In this document: positions 7,984 to 16,957 of the stretch, in pieces
Layout: each line of letters opens with the position of its first letter
Numbering within the stretch: the stretch's first letter is position 1
Origin: JBJMLO01 sp045805265
Lineage (GTDB): Bacteria; Actinomycetota; UBA4738; JACQTL01
DNA: 48,783 nucleotides
NCBI GenBank assembly: GCA_045805265.1
Contig: JBJMLO010000005.1
Span: 1-48,783 of the forward strand
Direction: 5' to 3'
The notes under the pieces: generated by a model
The model's database searches: none
Told to the model about the DNA's origin: nothing
Seen by the model: only the letters and a program-made list of their open reading frames with translations
Program-made: the position numbers and the translations under genes

Positions 7984-9084
7984 ATGGGCTCACACTCGCG
8001 CAGGACACGGAATCACCGAGGCACGCCACTCCCGGCCCGCCAGCCCGCCGCCCCGCCCCGGCCGGCACCGGACACGTTCCCGGCCGCCGTCGCCGAGAGT
8101 TGGCGGGCCCAGTCGTGGCCGGCCCGGATCCTCCGAGCGTTCCTGGGCTCGACCTTCGTGTACGCCGGCATCCAGAAGCTGGCCGATCCGGGCTTCCTCC
8201 ACTCGGGGAGTCCCACGTACATCGGCACGCAGCTGGCCGGGTTCGCCCGGGGGAGCCCCATCGGCGGGCTGTTGCGGGTGCTCGGCCACGCCGCCGTCCC
8301 GTTCGGGATCGCCATCGCGCTGGTCGAGCTCGCCATCGGGCTGGCCACCCTGGCCGGCGTGGCCCCGCTCACCGCGGCGATCGCCGGCGCCGTCGTGAAC
8401 CTCGCCCTGCTGCTCTCGGCAACCTGGCACGTGCACCCGTACTTCCTGGGATCGGATTCGATCTACGCGGTGGCCTGGATCGCCTACGCGGGGATGATCG
8501 TGGAGCGGTCGGCGGCCCCGGTGCCCCGCCGCAGCGGCTACGACCCCACCCGGCGCGACGTCCTCCGTGGCGGGATAGTGGGAGCTGCCACGGTCTTCCT
8601 GGGCGGCGCCGCCGCGGCGGCCTCGCGCCTGCGGCCGCGGGGGACCTCCGACGGCCTCGTCCGGGGAACTGGAGCCTCGCCGCTCGGAGGGAGCCGGGGG
8701 CCGCGGGGAACTGGAGCATCGCCCCCCCCGGCGAGCCCGTCGCCGTCCCGGCCCCAGGCCGTCACGAAGGCCCGGCTGGTCGCGCACCTGAGGGACGTTC
8801 CCGTCGGGGACGCCGTGGGGTTCGCCGGTCCGAACGGCCAGCCCGGAGTCATGGTGCGGCTTGGCCAGCACGACGTCGTCGCGTTCAGCCGGATCTGCAC
8901 GCACGCCGGATGCGAGGTCGGGTACGACGCCGGCGCCCGGCTGCTCGTGTGCCCCTGCCACGGCGCGGAGTTCGATCCCTCCCGGCGGGCGATGCCGGTC
9001 GCCGGCCCGGCGCCCACGCCGCTCCCGGCGATCCCGGTCCGGATCGACCACGCGAACGGCACCGTGGTGCTCCCCGCCCATTAG
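7984..9084 (+). CDS. DoxX/MauE-like membrane domain fused to a Rieske [2Fe-2S] domain
   Basis: About 366 residues from ATG 7984. Residues about 45-180 form a four-helix DoxX-type membrane domain (RAFLGSTFVYAGIQKLADP; then VELAIGLATLAGVAPL and VVNLALLLSATWHVHPYFLG). A twin-arginine-like RRDVLRGG at 190 with a hydrophobic helix follows, then a Gly/Pro/Ser linker, then a Rieske domain with cluster ligands CTHAGC (305-310) and CPCHG (323-327). The Rieske part should face outside the membrane. Such proteins are thought to pass electrons to or from quinone, and the partner is unknown. The linker holds two near-copies of an RGTGASP coding unit (8661-8681, 8703-8722). It diverges from the DUF2332 gene. 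Confidence 0.85.
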   Translation: MGSHSRRTRNHRGTPLPARQPAAPPRPAPDTFPAAVAESWRAQSWPARILRAFLGSTFVYAGIQKLADPGFLHSGSPTYIGTQLAGFARGSPIGGLLRVLGHAAVPFGIAIALVELAIGLATLAGVAPLTAAIAGAVVNLALLLSATWHVHPYFLGSDSIYAVAWIAYAGMIVERSAAPVPRRSGYDPTRRDVLRGGIVGAATVFLGGAAAAASRLRPRGTSDGLVRGTGASPLGGSRGPRGTGASPPPASPSPSRPQAVTKARLVAHLRDVPVGDAVGFAGPNGQPGVMVRLGQHDVVAFSRICTHAGCEVGYDAGARLLVCPCHGAEFDPSRRAMPVAGPAPTPLPAIPVRIDHANGTVVLPAH

Positions 9085-9250
9085 AGGGGTGGAAGACGTG
9101 GCTGAGGGCGTGGCTCCCTACCTCGTGGCCATCACGCTGGCATGACACGCCTCGGCGAGACGCAAGAGGCCTCGCCGGCGCCGGCGGCCTCGTGGACGCT
9201 CTGTATGACGGATCCTTACCGGGACGCATGGATGTCCTGGGCGCCGAGGT

Positions 9251-9256
9251 TAGGCT
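9251..9256 (+). promoter_or_regulatory. Possible -10 box (TAGGCT) of the VOC gene
   Basis: TAGGCT lies 34 nt before the TTG start in the 206-bp gap after the DoxX-Rieske gene. A start of transcription near 9263 leaves a short leader that contains the GGGAGGAG ribosome site. No clear -35. The rest of the gap, 9085-9250, shows nothing I can assign. Confidence 0.3.
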
Positions 9257-9290
9257 GGACGCCGATTGAGAGCGAGCGGGAGGAGCTGTC

Positions 9291-10154
9291 TTGCCTGAGC
9301 GCGACGGTTACATCACAGGAGTGCCGTGCTGGGTCGACACGTCGCAGCCCGACCCTGACGCGGCCGCGGACTTCTACGGCGGCCTGTTCGGCTGGGAGTT
9401 CGAGGACCGGATGCCGGCGGGAGCGCCCGGCACGTATCTGATCGCCCGCCTCCGCGGCGGCGACGTGGCGGCGGTGTCATCGCAACCCGAGGGAGCGCCT
9501 CCGGAGGCGGTCTGGAGCACCTACATCTGGGTCGAGGACGCCGATGAGGCGGCGGCGAAGGCGCGCGAGGCGGGCGGCAATGTGCTGAGCGAGCCGTTCG
9601 AGGTAATGGACGCAGGCCGGATGGCGGTGCTCGCCGACCCGGAAGGAGCTGCGTTCTGCGTCTGGCAGGCGGGGGAGCACAAGGGCGCGCGGATCGTGAA
9701 CGAGCCGGGGTCGCTGAACTTCAACGTCCTCAACATCCCGGATCCAGCGGCTGCAAAGCGTTTCTACGGCGCTCTCTTCGGCTGGACGACGCTCGATCTC
9801 GGCAGCGGTGAGTTCTGGGCGCTGAGCGCGTACGGCGACTACCTCGAGCAGCTCACGCCGGGCACGCGCGAGCGATCGGCGCAGCTGGGCGCCGCGGGTT
9901 TCGAGGACGTGGTGGCAGCGATCAGACCGATCGCCGACGATGCCGACACGCCCGCCCACTGGAGCGTCACGTTCTCGACCGAGGACGCCGACGCGACGGC
10001 GGCAAGGGCGGTCGAGCTCGGAGGCACAGTGCTCGTCGCTCCGGTCGACGCACCGTATTCGCGACTTACCGTGATCCGTGACCCGCAGGGGGGGACGTTC
10101 TCCGCCACGGCGTTCGTGCCCGAGAACAAGGACGTCGGCCCCACAGCCGCCTAG
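9291..10154 (+). CDS. VOC-family (glyoxalase/bleomycin-resistance fold) protein, two domains
   Basis: The TTG start is supported by GGGAGGAG about 6 nt upstream and by the family N-terminus (GVPCWVDTSQPDPDAAADFYGGLFGW). 287 residues form two tandem VOC domains: about 10-130 ending DPEGAAFCVWQ, and about 140-275 starting LNFNVLNIPDPAAAKRFYGALFGW and ending RDPQGGTFSATAF. This two-domain layout is common in actinobacterial proteins labelled hydroxylase or glyoxalase-like, with no agreed substrate. Metal ligands are not clearly conserved. A single-gene unit followed by the glycosidase gene. Confidence 0.85.
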   Translation: MPERDGYITGVPCWVDTSQPDPDAAADFYGGLFGWEFEDRMPAGAPGTYLIARLRGGDVAAVSSQPEGAPPEAVWSTYIWVEDADEAAAKAREAGGNVLSEPFEVMDAGRMAVLADPEGAAFCVWQAGEHKGARIVNEPGSLNFNVLNIPDPAAAKRFYGALFGWTTLDLGSGEFWALSAYGDYLEQLTPGTRERSAQLGAAGFEDVVAAIRPIADDADTPAHWSVTFSTEDADATAARAVELGGTVLVAPVDAPYSRLTVIRDPQGGTFSATAFVPENKDVGPTAA

Positions 10155-10199
10155 AGGTGCACAAGCCGGGCGCCGGATCGACCGATACCGACAACGTGA

Positions 10200-10228
10200 T
10201 TGAGTCGACCCTGCCGTCCGCATACACT
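10200..10228 (+). promoter_or_regulatory. Promoter of the debranching-type glycosidase gene
   Basis: TTGAGT (10200-10205), 17-nt spacer, TACACT (10223-10228): a good housekeeping-sigma match. The GTG start at 10233 lies only 4 nt after the -10 box, so either this message is leaderless or the in-frame GTG at 10251, with GGTGAG upstream, is the true start. Confidence 0.5.
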
Positions 10229-10232
10229 CCCT

Positions 10233-12449
10233 GTGCCCCGGACCGGTGAGGACGTGGACGGAGTAATCGAGCACGACACCGACCACGGGGCGTCCTCCGG
10301 TTCCCGCGGCGTCCCCGTTCTCGTCACCGACCTCGCCAACCGGACCCTCGCGATCAAGGAAGGCGAGACCTTCCTGTACACCGACCACGAGGGGAACCTC
10401 GACGATCGCAAGGACTTCGGGCTCGGGCTGTACCACCGCGACACCAGGTTCCTGTCGCGCTTCCTGATGACGGTCTCCGGACGCGACCCGGTGCTGCTCT
10501 CGAGCGGCTCCGACCGCGCGTACCTGGCCCACGTGGACCTCACGAACCCCGACCTGTTCGACGGCGAGGACCGGCTCGTCGCGCCGCAGCAGACCCTGAA
10601 CGTCCGGCGCATCCGGACCATCAACGGCCGGCTGTTCGAACGGATCCGGGTGAAGAACTACAACCCGGGCCCGGTCGAGATCGACGTGGAGCTGTCCCTG
10701 GGGGCCGACTTCGCCGACGTGTTCGAGGTCCGGGGCCTGGTCCGGGAGTCGACCGGGACCCACCGCCCCCCGCGCGCGGACGGGCGCAGCGTCAAGTTCG
10801 CGTACCACGGCCGTGACGGCCGCACCCGCGAGACGCGGATCGAGTTCGGCGCCGAGCCGGACCGGTGCGAGGTCGTCGGCGACCTGGTGCGGGTCGCGTT
10901 CCGGATGAGCCTCGGGTCGTACCAGACCAGGGTGCTGGCGATGACCGTGGAGCCCGTGATCGACGACGTCCGTCCGCCGCTCATCGAGTTCGACGCCGCC
11001 GTGCACGACCTCCGCCGTTCCTACGAGGAATGGGAGCGGGAGTGCACCCGGGTCCTCACCGACAACGAGCTGTTCAACCAGCTGCTCGAGCAGGGGCTCC
11101 GCGACCTCCGCTCGCTGTACACGCCGGTCGACGGCGGGGGGGTGCTGGCCGCAGGCATCCCGTGGTACGTCACGACGTTCGGCCGCGACGCCATGATCGC
11201 CGCGCACCAGCTGCTGATGATCAACCCCCGCCTGGCCCGGGAGTGCCTCCGGGTGATGGCCGCCCAGCAGGGATGGGAGCGGGACGACTGGCGGGACGAG
11301 GAGCCCGGCAAGATCCTGCACGAGGCCCGTCAGGGCGAGCTGGCGGCGGCCGGCCTGATCCCGCACACGCCGTACTACGGCTCGGTGGACTCGACGCCGT
11401 GGTTCCTGATCCTCGCGGCGCAGCACTTCCGTTGGACCGGCGACCTCGACCTGGCCAGGGAGCTCGTGCCGGCGATGGACGCGGCCTTGGCCTGGATCGA
11501 CCAGTACGGCGACGTCGACGGAGACGGCCTGATCGAGTATGCGACGAGGTCGCCGGGTGGCATGCGGAACCAGGGGTGGAAGGACTCCCGGGACGCCGTG
11601 GTGCACGCCGACGGGTCGCTGGCCGAGCCCCCGATCGCGCTGGTCGAGGCCCAGGCTTACGTGTACCTGGCCAAGCTCCGGGTGGCGGACGTCTACGAGG
11701 CCCTGGGCCAGCCCCAGCGCGCCGACGGGCTCCGCGCGCAGGCCGCGGAGCTGCGGGTCCGGTTCCACCGGGCCTTCTGGATGGAGGACGAGCGGTTCTA
11801 CGCGATGGCCCTCGACGGGGCCAAGCGCCAGGTGCGGACGATCACGTCGAACCCCGGCCACGCCCTGTACTGCGACATCGTCGATCCCGAGCATGCCCAC
11901 GACCTGGCCCGGCGGCTGCTCGCGCCCGACATGTTCAGCGGGTGGGGAATCCGCACCATGAGCAAGTCGGCGGCCGCGTACAACCCGATGAGCTACCACA
12001 ACGGCTCGGTGTGGCCGCACGACAACGCCATCATCGCGGCGGGGCTCAAGCGGTACGGCTATCCCCGGGCCACCAACCGCGTCGCCACCGGGCTGTTCGA
12101 CGCGGCCATCCACGCCGAGCACCTCCGCCTCCCCGAGCTGTTCTGCGGGTTCACCCGCCGCTCGCCCAACCGGCCGGTGGCCTATCCCGTGGCGTGCTCA
12201 CCGCAGGCGTGGGCGGCGGGGTCTCCGTTCCTCATCCTGCAGGGCATGCTGGGCATCTCCGCCCGGGCCCACGAGAACCTCGTGACGGTGAACAAGCCCC
12301 AGCTCCCCGTGTGGCTGAACGTCGTGGAGCTCCAGAACCTCCGTGTCGGGGACAGCCGGATCACGCTGCTGTTCCGCCGCGACGGCGACATCACCGGCTT
12401 CTCGCTCCTGCAGCGCGAGGGCGACGTCCGCGTGGTGATGGAGGAGTAG
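10233..12449 (+). CDS. Glycogen-debranching-type (amylo-alpha-1,6-glucosidase-like) glycoside hydrolase
   Basis: About 738 residues. The N-terminal beta domain (ANRTLAIKEGETFLYTDHEGNL, YHRDTRFLSRF) is the debranching-enzyme N-terminal type. The (alpha/alpha)6 catalytic domain follows, with VTTFGRDAMIAAHQLL, MRNQGWKDSRDAV and SYHNGSVWPHDNAIIAAGL, the motifs of this actinobacterial family. It probably removes alpha-1,6 branches or trims storage glucans in the cytosol; there is no signal peptide. The start is uncertain between GTG 10233 and GTG 10251. It converges on marP with 3 nt between the stops. No other glycogen genes are nearby, so the exact substrate is open. Confidence 0.85.
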   Translation: MPRTGEDVDGVIEHDTDHGASSGSRGVPVLVTDLANRTLAIKEGETFLYTDHEGNLDDRKDFGLGLYHRDTRFLSRFLMTVSGRDPVLLSSGSDRAYLAHVDLTNPDLFDGEDRLVAPQQTLNVRRIRTINGRLFERIRVKNYNPGPVEIDVELSLGADFADVFEVRGLVRESTGTHRPPRADGRSVKFAYHGRDGRTRETRIEFGAEPDRCEVVGDLVRVAFRMSLGSYQTRVLAMTVEPVIDDVRPPLIEFDAAVHDLRRSYEEWERECTRVLTDNELFNQLLEQGLRDLRSLYTPVDGGGVLAAGIPWYVTTFGRDAMIAAHQLLMINPRLARECLRVMAAQQGWERDDWRDEEPGKILHEARQGELAAAGLIPHTPYYGSVDSTPWFLILAAQHFRWTGDLDLARELVPAMDAALAWIDQYGDVDGDGLIEYATRSPGGMRNQGWKDSRDAVVHADGSLAEPPIALVEAQAYVYLAKLRVADVYEALGQPQRADGLRAQAAELRVRFHRAFWMEDERFYAMALDGAKRQVRTITSNPGHALYCDIVDPEHAHDLARRLLAPDMFSGWGIRTMSKSAAAYNPMSYHNGSVWPHDNAIIAAGLKRYGYPRATNRVATGLFDAAIHAEHLRLPELFCGFTRRSPNRPVAYPVACSPQAWAAGSPFLILQGMLGISARAHENLVTVNKPQLPVWLNVVELQNLRVGDSRITLLFRRDGDITGFSLLQREGDVRVVMEE

Positions 12450-12452
12450 GCG

Positions 12453-13622
12453 CTACCGCGTGCAGCTCCCCGTCGAGACGGCGGACCCGCTCCCGATCCC
12501 GCGCCGGAGGTCCGGCCGGATCTCGGCCGAGGTGATCGCGTAGCCGATGTCGCGGTCGGTGGTCGAGGCGGCGAACACCAGCCCGGCGACCTGGCCGTCC
12601 ACCAGCATGAACGGCCCCCCGGAGTTTCCCGGGCGGACCACGGCCTGCAGCTCGTAGATGTCACGGACCACCGTCCCGTTGCCGTAGATGTCGCGCCCCA
12701 CGGCGTGGAGCACCCGGCGGCTGGCAGCCTTCACCCCGGTGAGGTCGCCGCCCCCCGGGTACCCGACCACCGCGCCCCGGGCCCCCCGGCCGACCTCTTG
12801 CCCGTCGACCGGCAGCGCTGGCGGCGTGTTCCCCACCCGGAGCACGGCGACGTCGAGCCGGGGGTCGAACAGCACGACCGTCCCTCGCCGGCTGCCGCCG
12901 TTCTGGGCCTGCACCTGGGGGGAGCGCACGCCGGCGACCACGTGCGCGTTGGTCACCACGTAGCCGTCGGCGACCACGAACCCGCTGCCCTCCTGGATCC
13001 GGCCGCAGGCCCGGCCGACGATCTTCAGCGTCGAGTCGGCGGCATCGCGAAACGCCTTCCGGGCCTGCTGGTTGGTGGGCGAGGTGACCGGACCTCCGGG
13101 CGCCGGCGGGAGGCCGGCGAACACCTCGGGAAACCCGAACTCGTTGAGGAACTGGCGGACCTGCCCGAGCAGCGAGGGCGGCTCCGGCAGGGCGGCGTCC
13201 AGCCCGCGGATGATGGCCGAGCCCCGGATCTCTCGGGAGAGCGGCGGCCACGGCCCGCTCGCCAGGTTCAGCGCGATGAACCACGTGGCGAGCAGTAGGG
13301 CAACGATCGAGACCAGCGAGCCCCCCGCCGCGTCGACCCCGGCCAGGCGGGACCGACGGGTCAGTTGCCACACCCGCGCGCCGGCCATCCACCCCACCAC
13401 GTCGCCGAGGGCCGCGAAGGCCAGGAACCCGACGAGGGCGATCAGGGCCTGCGACGTGGGGTTCGTGACGAGCCTCGCCAGCTGGGGCGCCACCAGCGCC
13501 CCCACCAGCAGGCCGAGGAACATGCCGCCGAACGTCAGGACCTGCAGCAGGGCGCCCCTCCGGTACCCGCTGTACGCGGCGAGCAGCAGCAGCAGGACGA
13601 GGGCGAGGTCCAGGAGGTTCAC
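12453..13622 (-). CDS. marP: Membrane-anchored serine protease, MarP-like
   Basis: About 389 residues from the GTG at 13622, chosen because CvpA-type proteins begin with (M)NLLDL; a GTG at 13640 would add six. The N-terminal half is a four-helix CvpA-like membrane domain ending near residue 140. The periplasmic half is a chymotrypsin-fold protease with His227 (TNAHVV), Asp257 (RLDVAVL) and Ser334 (GNSGGP). A Cys before the protease domain (GRACGRIQ) and one at the very C-terminus (TGSCTR) match the redox disulfide known in Mycobacterium tuberculosis MarP, whose length is also nearly the same. In mycobacteria it gives acid and oxidative stress resistance. Divergent from the phosphoesterase gene. 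Confidence 0.88.
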   Translation of the reverse strand: MNLLDLALVLLLLLAAYSGYRRGALLQVLTFGGMFLGLLVGALVAPQLARLVTNPTSQALIALVGFLAFAALGDVVGWMAGARVWQLTRRSRLAGVDAAGGSLVSIVALLLATWFIALNLASGPWPPLSREIRGSAIIRGLDAALPEPPSLLGQVRQFLNEFGFPEVFAGLPPAPGGPVTSPTNQQARKAFRDAADSTLKIVGRACGRIQEGSGFVVADGYVVTNAHVVAGVRSPQVQAQNGGSRRGTVVLFDPRLDVAVLRVGNTPPALPVDGQEVGRGARGAVVGYPGGGDLTGVKAASRRVLHAVGRDIYGNGTVVRDIYELQAVVRPGNSGGPFMLVDGQVAGLVFAASTTDRDIGYAITSAEIRPDLRRGIGSGSAVSTGSCTR

Positions 13623-13695
13623 GCGCTCGTATCGTTGCACGGCCCGGCACGCGCCAAACCCGTGCGGCGCACGGCGGGTGCACTGGTCAGGGGGG

Positions 13696-13701
13696 TAGAC
13701 T
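13696..13701 (+). promoter_or_regulatory. -10 box (TAGACT) heading the cDPG-rho operon
   Basis: TAGACT ends 10 nt before the GTG start of the phosphoesterase gene, with no Shine-Dalgarno between them. The -35 region is not recognisable. It lies in the roughly 70-90 bp divergent gap with marP and probably starts the long transcript that ends with rho. Confidence 0.45.
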
Positions 13702-13711
13702 CGTTGCGAAC

Positions 13712-14518
13712 GTGGTCACCATCGCCCACATCTCCGATCCGCACGTCGGTTCGCCGTTCTTCGTGCCGAACCTGATGAACCGCGTCATCGTCGAGCTCAA
13801 CGAGATGGAGCCCGACGCGGTCGTCTGCAGCGGCGACCTCACCACCGACGGCTACCGGCAGGAGTACAAGAACTGCGCAGCGTACCTCTCGCGGATCCGC
13901 CGGCCCGTGTACGTCGTGCCCGGCAACCACGACGCTCGCAACGTCGGATACCTGCACTTCGAGGAGCTCATCGGGCCGCGGCACTGGATCCGCGACATCG
14001 CCGGCGTCCGGGTCGTGGCCGTGGACTCGAGCGAGCCGGACCTGAACGAGGGCCAGATCGGCAGGGAACGCTACGACTGGATCCGCGAGGGGTTCAACGT
14101 GCCGGCGGAGCTCAAGGTCTTCGTCCTGCACCACCACCTGCTTCCCGTTCCGGGCACGGGCCGCGAGCGCAGCGTGGTGAGCGACGCGGGGGACCTGCTG
14201 GAGCTCCTGGTGACCTCGGGGGTCAACGTGGTCCTTTCCGGCCACAAGCACGTGCCCTACGTGTGGCGCCTCGAGCAGATGTACATCGCGAACGCCGGCA
14301 CGGTGGCCTCGCTCCGCCTCCGCGGCTACACGAAGCCCTGCTACAACGTGCTGGAGTTCTCGGGCGACGAGGTGAAGATCTCCCGCCGGTACCCGTTCGG
14401 CGGCCAGACCACCATCGCGCACTTCTCCCTGGCCACGGGCGAGCAGTTCTACCGCGAGCTGGAAGTGCTGACGCAGGACGAGCATCGCGTGAGCCCCCGG
14501 CAGGACAGCCGGGCGTAA
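13712..14518 (+). CDS. Calcineurin-like metallophosphoesterase
   Basis: 268 residues, all one metallophosphoesterase domain. The five metal-binding blocks are in order: SDPHVGS (residues 7-13), CSGDLTTDG, PGNHDARN, LHHHLLP and SGHKHVPY. The fold and length fit the cAMP-phosphodiesterase/3',5'-nucleotidase-like branch. It has no signal peptide, so it acts in the cytosol. It is the first gene of a tight operon with cDPG synthetase (36 nt downstream) and 2-phosphoglycerate kinase. This suggests, as inference only, a phosphate ester of that pathway as substrate, for example opening cDPG or removing phosphate from 2,3-bisphosphoglycerate. GTG start 10 nt after a -10 box. Confidence 0.9.
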   Translation: MVTIAHISDPHVGSPFFVPNLMNRVIVELNEMEPDAVVCSGDLTTDGYRQEYKNCAAYLSRIRRPVYVVPGNHDARNVGYLHFEELIGPRHWIRDIAGVRVVAVDSSEPDLNEGQIGRERYDWIREGFNVPAELKVFVLHHHLLPVPGTGRERSVVSDAGDLLELLVTSGVNVVLSGHKHVPYVWRLEQMYIANAGTVASLRLRGYTKPCYNVLEFSGDEVKISRRYPFGGQTTIAHFSLATGEQFYRELEVLTQDEHRVSPRQDSRA

Positions 14519-14553
14519 CACACGCCTCGAAGGCGGCGGAAGGGGAAGCACTC

Positions 14554-15882
14554 GTGAAGGTCCTGGCGCTGGTGGACGGCGAGCACTATCCGCCGGTGAC
14601 CCGGTGGGGGATCCTGGCCGCGCGGAGCATGGGCTACGAACCCGTGGCCGCCCTGTTCGTCGGCGGCACGGAGAAGATCTCCGGTGCGCCCGATTCGGGC
14701 GTTCCCACCATCCTCCCGGAACCGGGGGAGCCGACCCGCCTGTCCCTCGGACGAGCCCTCGACGAGGTCCGGCCGGACGCCGTGCTCGACCTGTCCGACG
14801 AGCCGGTCCTCGGCTACCGGGAGCGGATGGAGCTCGCGGCGGTCGCCCTGGACCGCGGGGTTCCCTACCTGGGCTCGGACTTCCGGCTGGACCCGCCGGT
14901 GTGGGCCCCGGCGCTGCCCGTCCCCACGGTGGCCGTCATCGGTACGGGGAAGCGGACCGGCAAGACGGCCATCGCCGGCCACGCGGCGCGGATCGCGGAC
15001 GCGGCCGGCCTGGGCCCGGTGATCGTGGCCATGGGCCGGGGCGGGCCGCCCGAACCCGAGGTCGCCCGGGCCGGAACCGTCACGGTGGAGTCGCTCGTCG
15101 AACGGGTTCGCCGGGGCGAGCATGCCGCCAGCGACTACCTCGAGGACGCCCTGTTCGCGGGGGTGACCACGGTCGGGGCCCGGCGGATGGGCGGCGGGCT
15201 GGCCGGGATGCCCTTCGCCACGAACGTCCGGGAAGCCGCCGTGCGCGCGGTGGAGCTGGGCGCCGGACTGGTCATCCTGGAAGGCAGTGGCTCGGCGATC
15301 CCCCCGGTGCCGTGGGACGCGGGAATACTGGTTGCACCGGCGAGCGTTCCACAGGAGTACCTGACCGGATATCTCGGCCCGTACCGGATATTGCGATCGG
15401 ACCTCGTAGTCATTACAATGAGCGGTGGCTCGAACGAGCCGGAGCATCTCTTCCCGTTCAGATCCCACGTCCGGCGGCTCCGCGCGGATGCCCGATTCGT
15501 CGTCACGGACTTCCAACCGGCGCCACTCGGAGACCTGCGGGGCAGGGGCGTGTATCTCACCACCACGGCACCGCCGGAGGCGGCCTCGAAGCAAGCGAAG
15601 CACCTGGAGGAGGCCCACGGCGCCCGGGTGGTCGGGTACAGCACTCGTCTCGCCGACCGTGCGGGCCTGAACGAGGACCTCGAGGCAGCGGAGGAGTTCG
15701 ACATCCTCGTGACCGAGTTGAAGGCGGCGGCGGTGGACGTCGCCTGCGAGCGCGCCATCGCCCGCGGCGCCGGGATCGTGTTCTTCGGCAACCGTCCCAT
15801 CACGACGGGCGGGGACGGCGACCTCGGCGACCTGCTGCGCGACGTGTGCCTCCGGGCGGTGGAGCGCCACCGACGGCGATGA
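14554..15882 (+). CDS. Cyclic 2,3-diphosphoglycerate synthetase homologue
   Basis: 442 residues from GTG 14554, with AAGGGGAAG as ribosome site. The P-loop GTGKRTGKT at 130-138 has the KRTGK form of cDPG synthetases. The start VKVLALVDGEHYPPVTRWGI and the C-terminal FFGNRPITTGGDGDL are, as I recall the family, shared with the archaeal enzyme, which is of similar length (about 460). The known reaction is ATP-driven intramolecular cyclisation of 2,3-bisphosphoglycerate to cDPG, a solute and phosphagen of hyperthermophilic methanogens. The next gene encodes a homologue of the enzyme that makes its substrate, which strengthens the assignment. The bacterial role is not established. Confidence 0.85.
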   Translation: MKVLALVDGEHYPPVTRWGILAARSMGYEPVAALFVGGTEKISGAPDSGVPTILPEPGEPTRLSLGRALDEVRPDAVLDLSDEPVLGYRERMELAAVALDRGVPYLGSDFRLDPPVWAPALPVPTVAVIGTGKRTGKTAIAGHAARIADAAGLGPVIVAMGRGGPPEPEVARAGTVTVESLVERVRRGEHAASDYLEDALFAGVTTVGARRMGGGLAGMPFATNVREAAVRAVELGAGLVILEGSGSAIPPVPWDAGILVAPASVPQEYLTGYLGPYRILRSDLVVITMSGGSNEPEHLFPFRSHVRRLRADARFVVTDFQPAPLGDLRGRGVYLTTTAPPEAASKQAKHLEEAHGARVVGYSTRLADRAGLNEDLEAAEEFDILVTELKAAAVDVACERAIARGAGIVFFGNRPITTGGDGDLGDLLRDVCLRAVERHRRR

Positions 15883-15916
15883 ACGATGAACCTCCAGGGA
15901 TGAATGAGTTGACGAG

Positions 15917-16957
15917 ATGACGCAGAACCGCAAGCCCTCCACCGTGGTCGTCAGCGACCGCGACCCCGGGCTTCCGTACTCCAAGGGCCTGATGGCGTCG
16001 CGCGTGATGGTCACCGGGCTGTCGGCGTTCCGCGCGTACCAGGTGGCCGAGCGCATCGAGGAGGTGCTGCTCGACAGGGGAAGCCCAACGGTCACGTCCA
16101 GGGAGCTGGGCGAGGTCACGGTCCAGGTGCTCCGGGAGGTCGCGGGCGAGCGCTACGCGAAGAACTTCGTCCGGTGGCAGCAGGTGGAGCGGCTGGACCT
16201 CCCGCTGGTCATCCTCATCGGAGGGGCCACCGGGGTGGGGAAGTCGACGATCGCCACCCAGCTCGCCGCCCGTCTGGGCATCGTCCGGGTCGTGGCGACC
16301 GACGCGGTCCGCGAGGTCATGCGGGCGATGTTCTCCGAGGATCTCATGCCGTCGCTGCACACGTCGTCGTTCGAGGCGGGGGAGTCGCTGCGGGAGTTCC
16401 AGGGCGGCGACCGGGTGATCGCCGGGTTCCGCGAGCAGACCGAAGCCGTCTCGGTCGGGCTGAAGGCGTTCCTGGAGCGGGCAGCGATCGAGGGGACCAG
16501 CGTGATCCTCGAGGGGGCCCACATGGTCCCGGGGTTCGTGGACCTCGAGCCGTGGGAGGGCCGCGTGCTCGGCATCCCGGTGGTGATCACCGTGGAGGAC
16601 GAGGACGTGCACCGCAGCCACTTCGCGGTCCGTGGCGGGGACGTGTCGTCGCGGCCGGCCGAGCGGTACGTGCGGGGGTTCGACAACATCCGGCGCATCC
16701 AGAAGTTCACCCGGAGCCGGGCGCTGGCGCATGGGGTCCCGGTGATCCCGAACTACAGCCTGGACCAGGCCATCGCCGCGGTCGTGGAGCTCGTGATCGA
16801 GCGGGCCACCGAGCACGTGGCGGGCATGCCCGAGCCACCCTCTGAGGAGATCGTCGACCTCAATCCGAACGGCGCCACGGCCGCGCAGGTCCTGGCTCCG
16901 GAGCAATCGCCGGCGGGCCCCAAGCCCGTCGCCAGTACCGACGGGGGTGCGAGATGA
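15917..16957 (+). CDS. 2-phosphoglycerate kinase homologue
   Basis: 346 residues. Residues about 28-90 form an ATP-cone-like domain (RVMVTGLSAFRAYQVAERIEE). The kinase domain starts LVILIGGATGVGKSTIATQL, with the P-loop G102-T111, then VATDAVREVMRAMFSEDLMPSLHTSSFEA, which is the hallmark of archaeal 2-phosphoglycerate kinase. The known reaction is 2-phosphoglycerate + ATP giving 2,3-bisphosphoglycerate, the substrate of the cDPG synthetase encoded 34 nt upstream. A disordered C-terminal tail of about 50 residues is extra. The stop overlaps the next gene by ATGA. The pairing of the two enzymes in one operon is the main support for a cDPG pathway. Confidence 0.87.
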   Translation: MTQNRKPSTVVVSDRDPGLPYSKGLMASRVMVTGLSAFRAYQVAERIEEVLLDRGSPTVTSRELGEVTVQVLREVAGERYAKNFVRWQQVERLDLPLVILIGGATGVGKSTIATQLAARLGIVRVVATDAVREVMRAMFSEDLMPSLHTSSFEAGESLREFQGGDRVIAGFREQTEAVSVGLKAFLERAAIEGTSVILEGAHMVPGFVDLEPWEGRVLGIPVVITVEDEDVHRSHFAVRGGDVSSRPAERYVRGFDNIRRIQKFTRSRALAHGVPVIPNYSLDQAIAAVVELVIERATEHVAGMPEPPSEEIVDLNPNGATAAQVLAPEQSPAGPKPVASTDGGAR

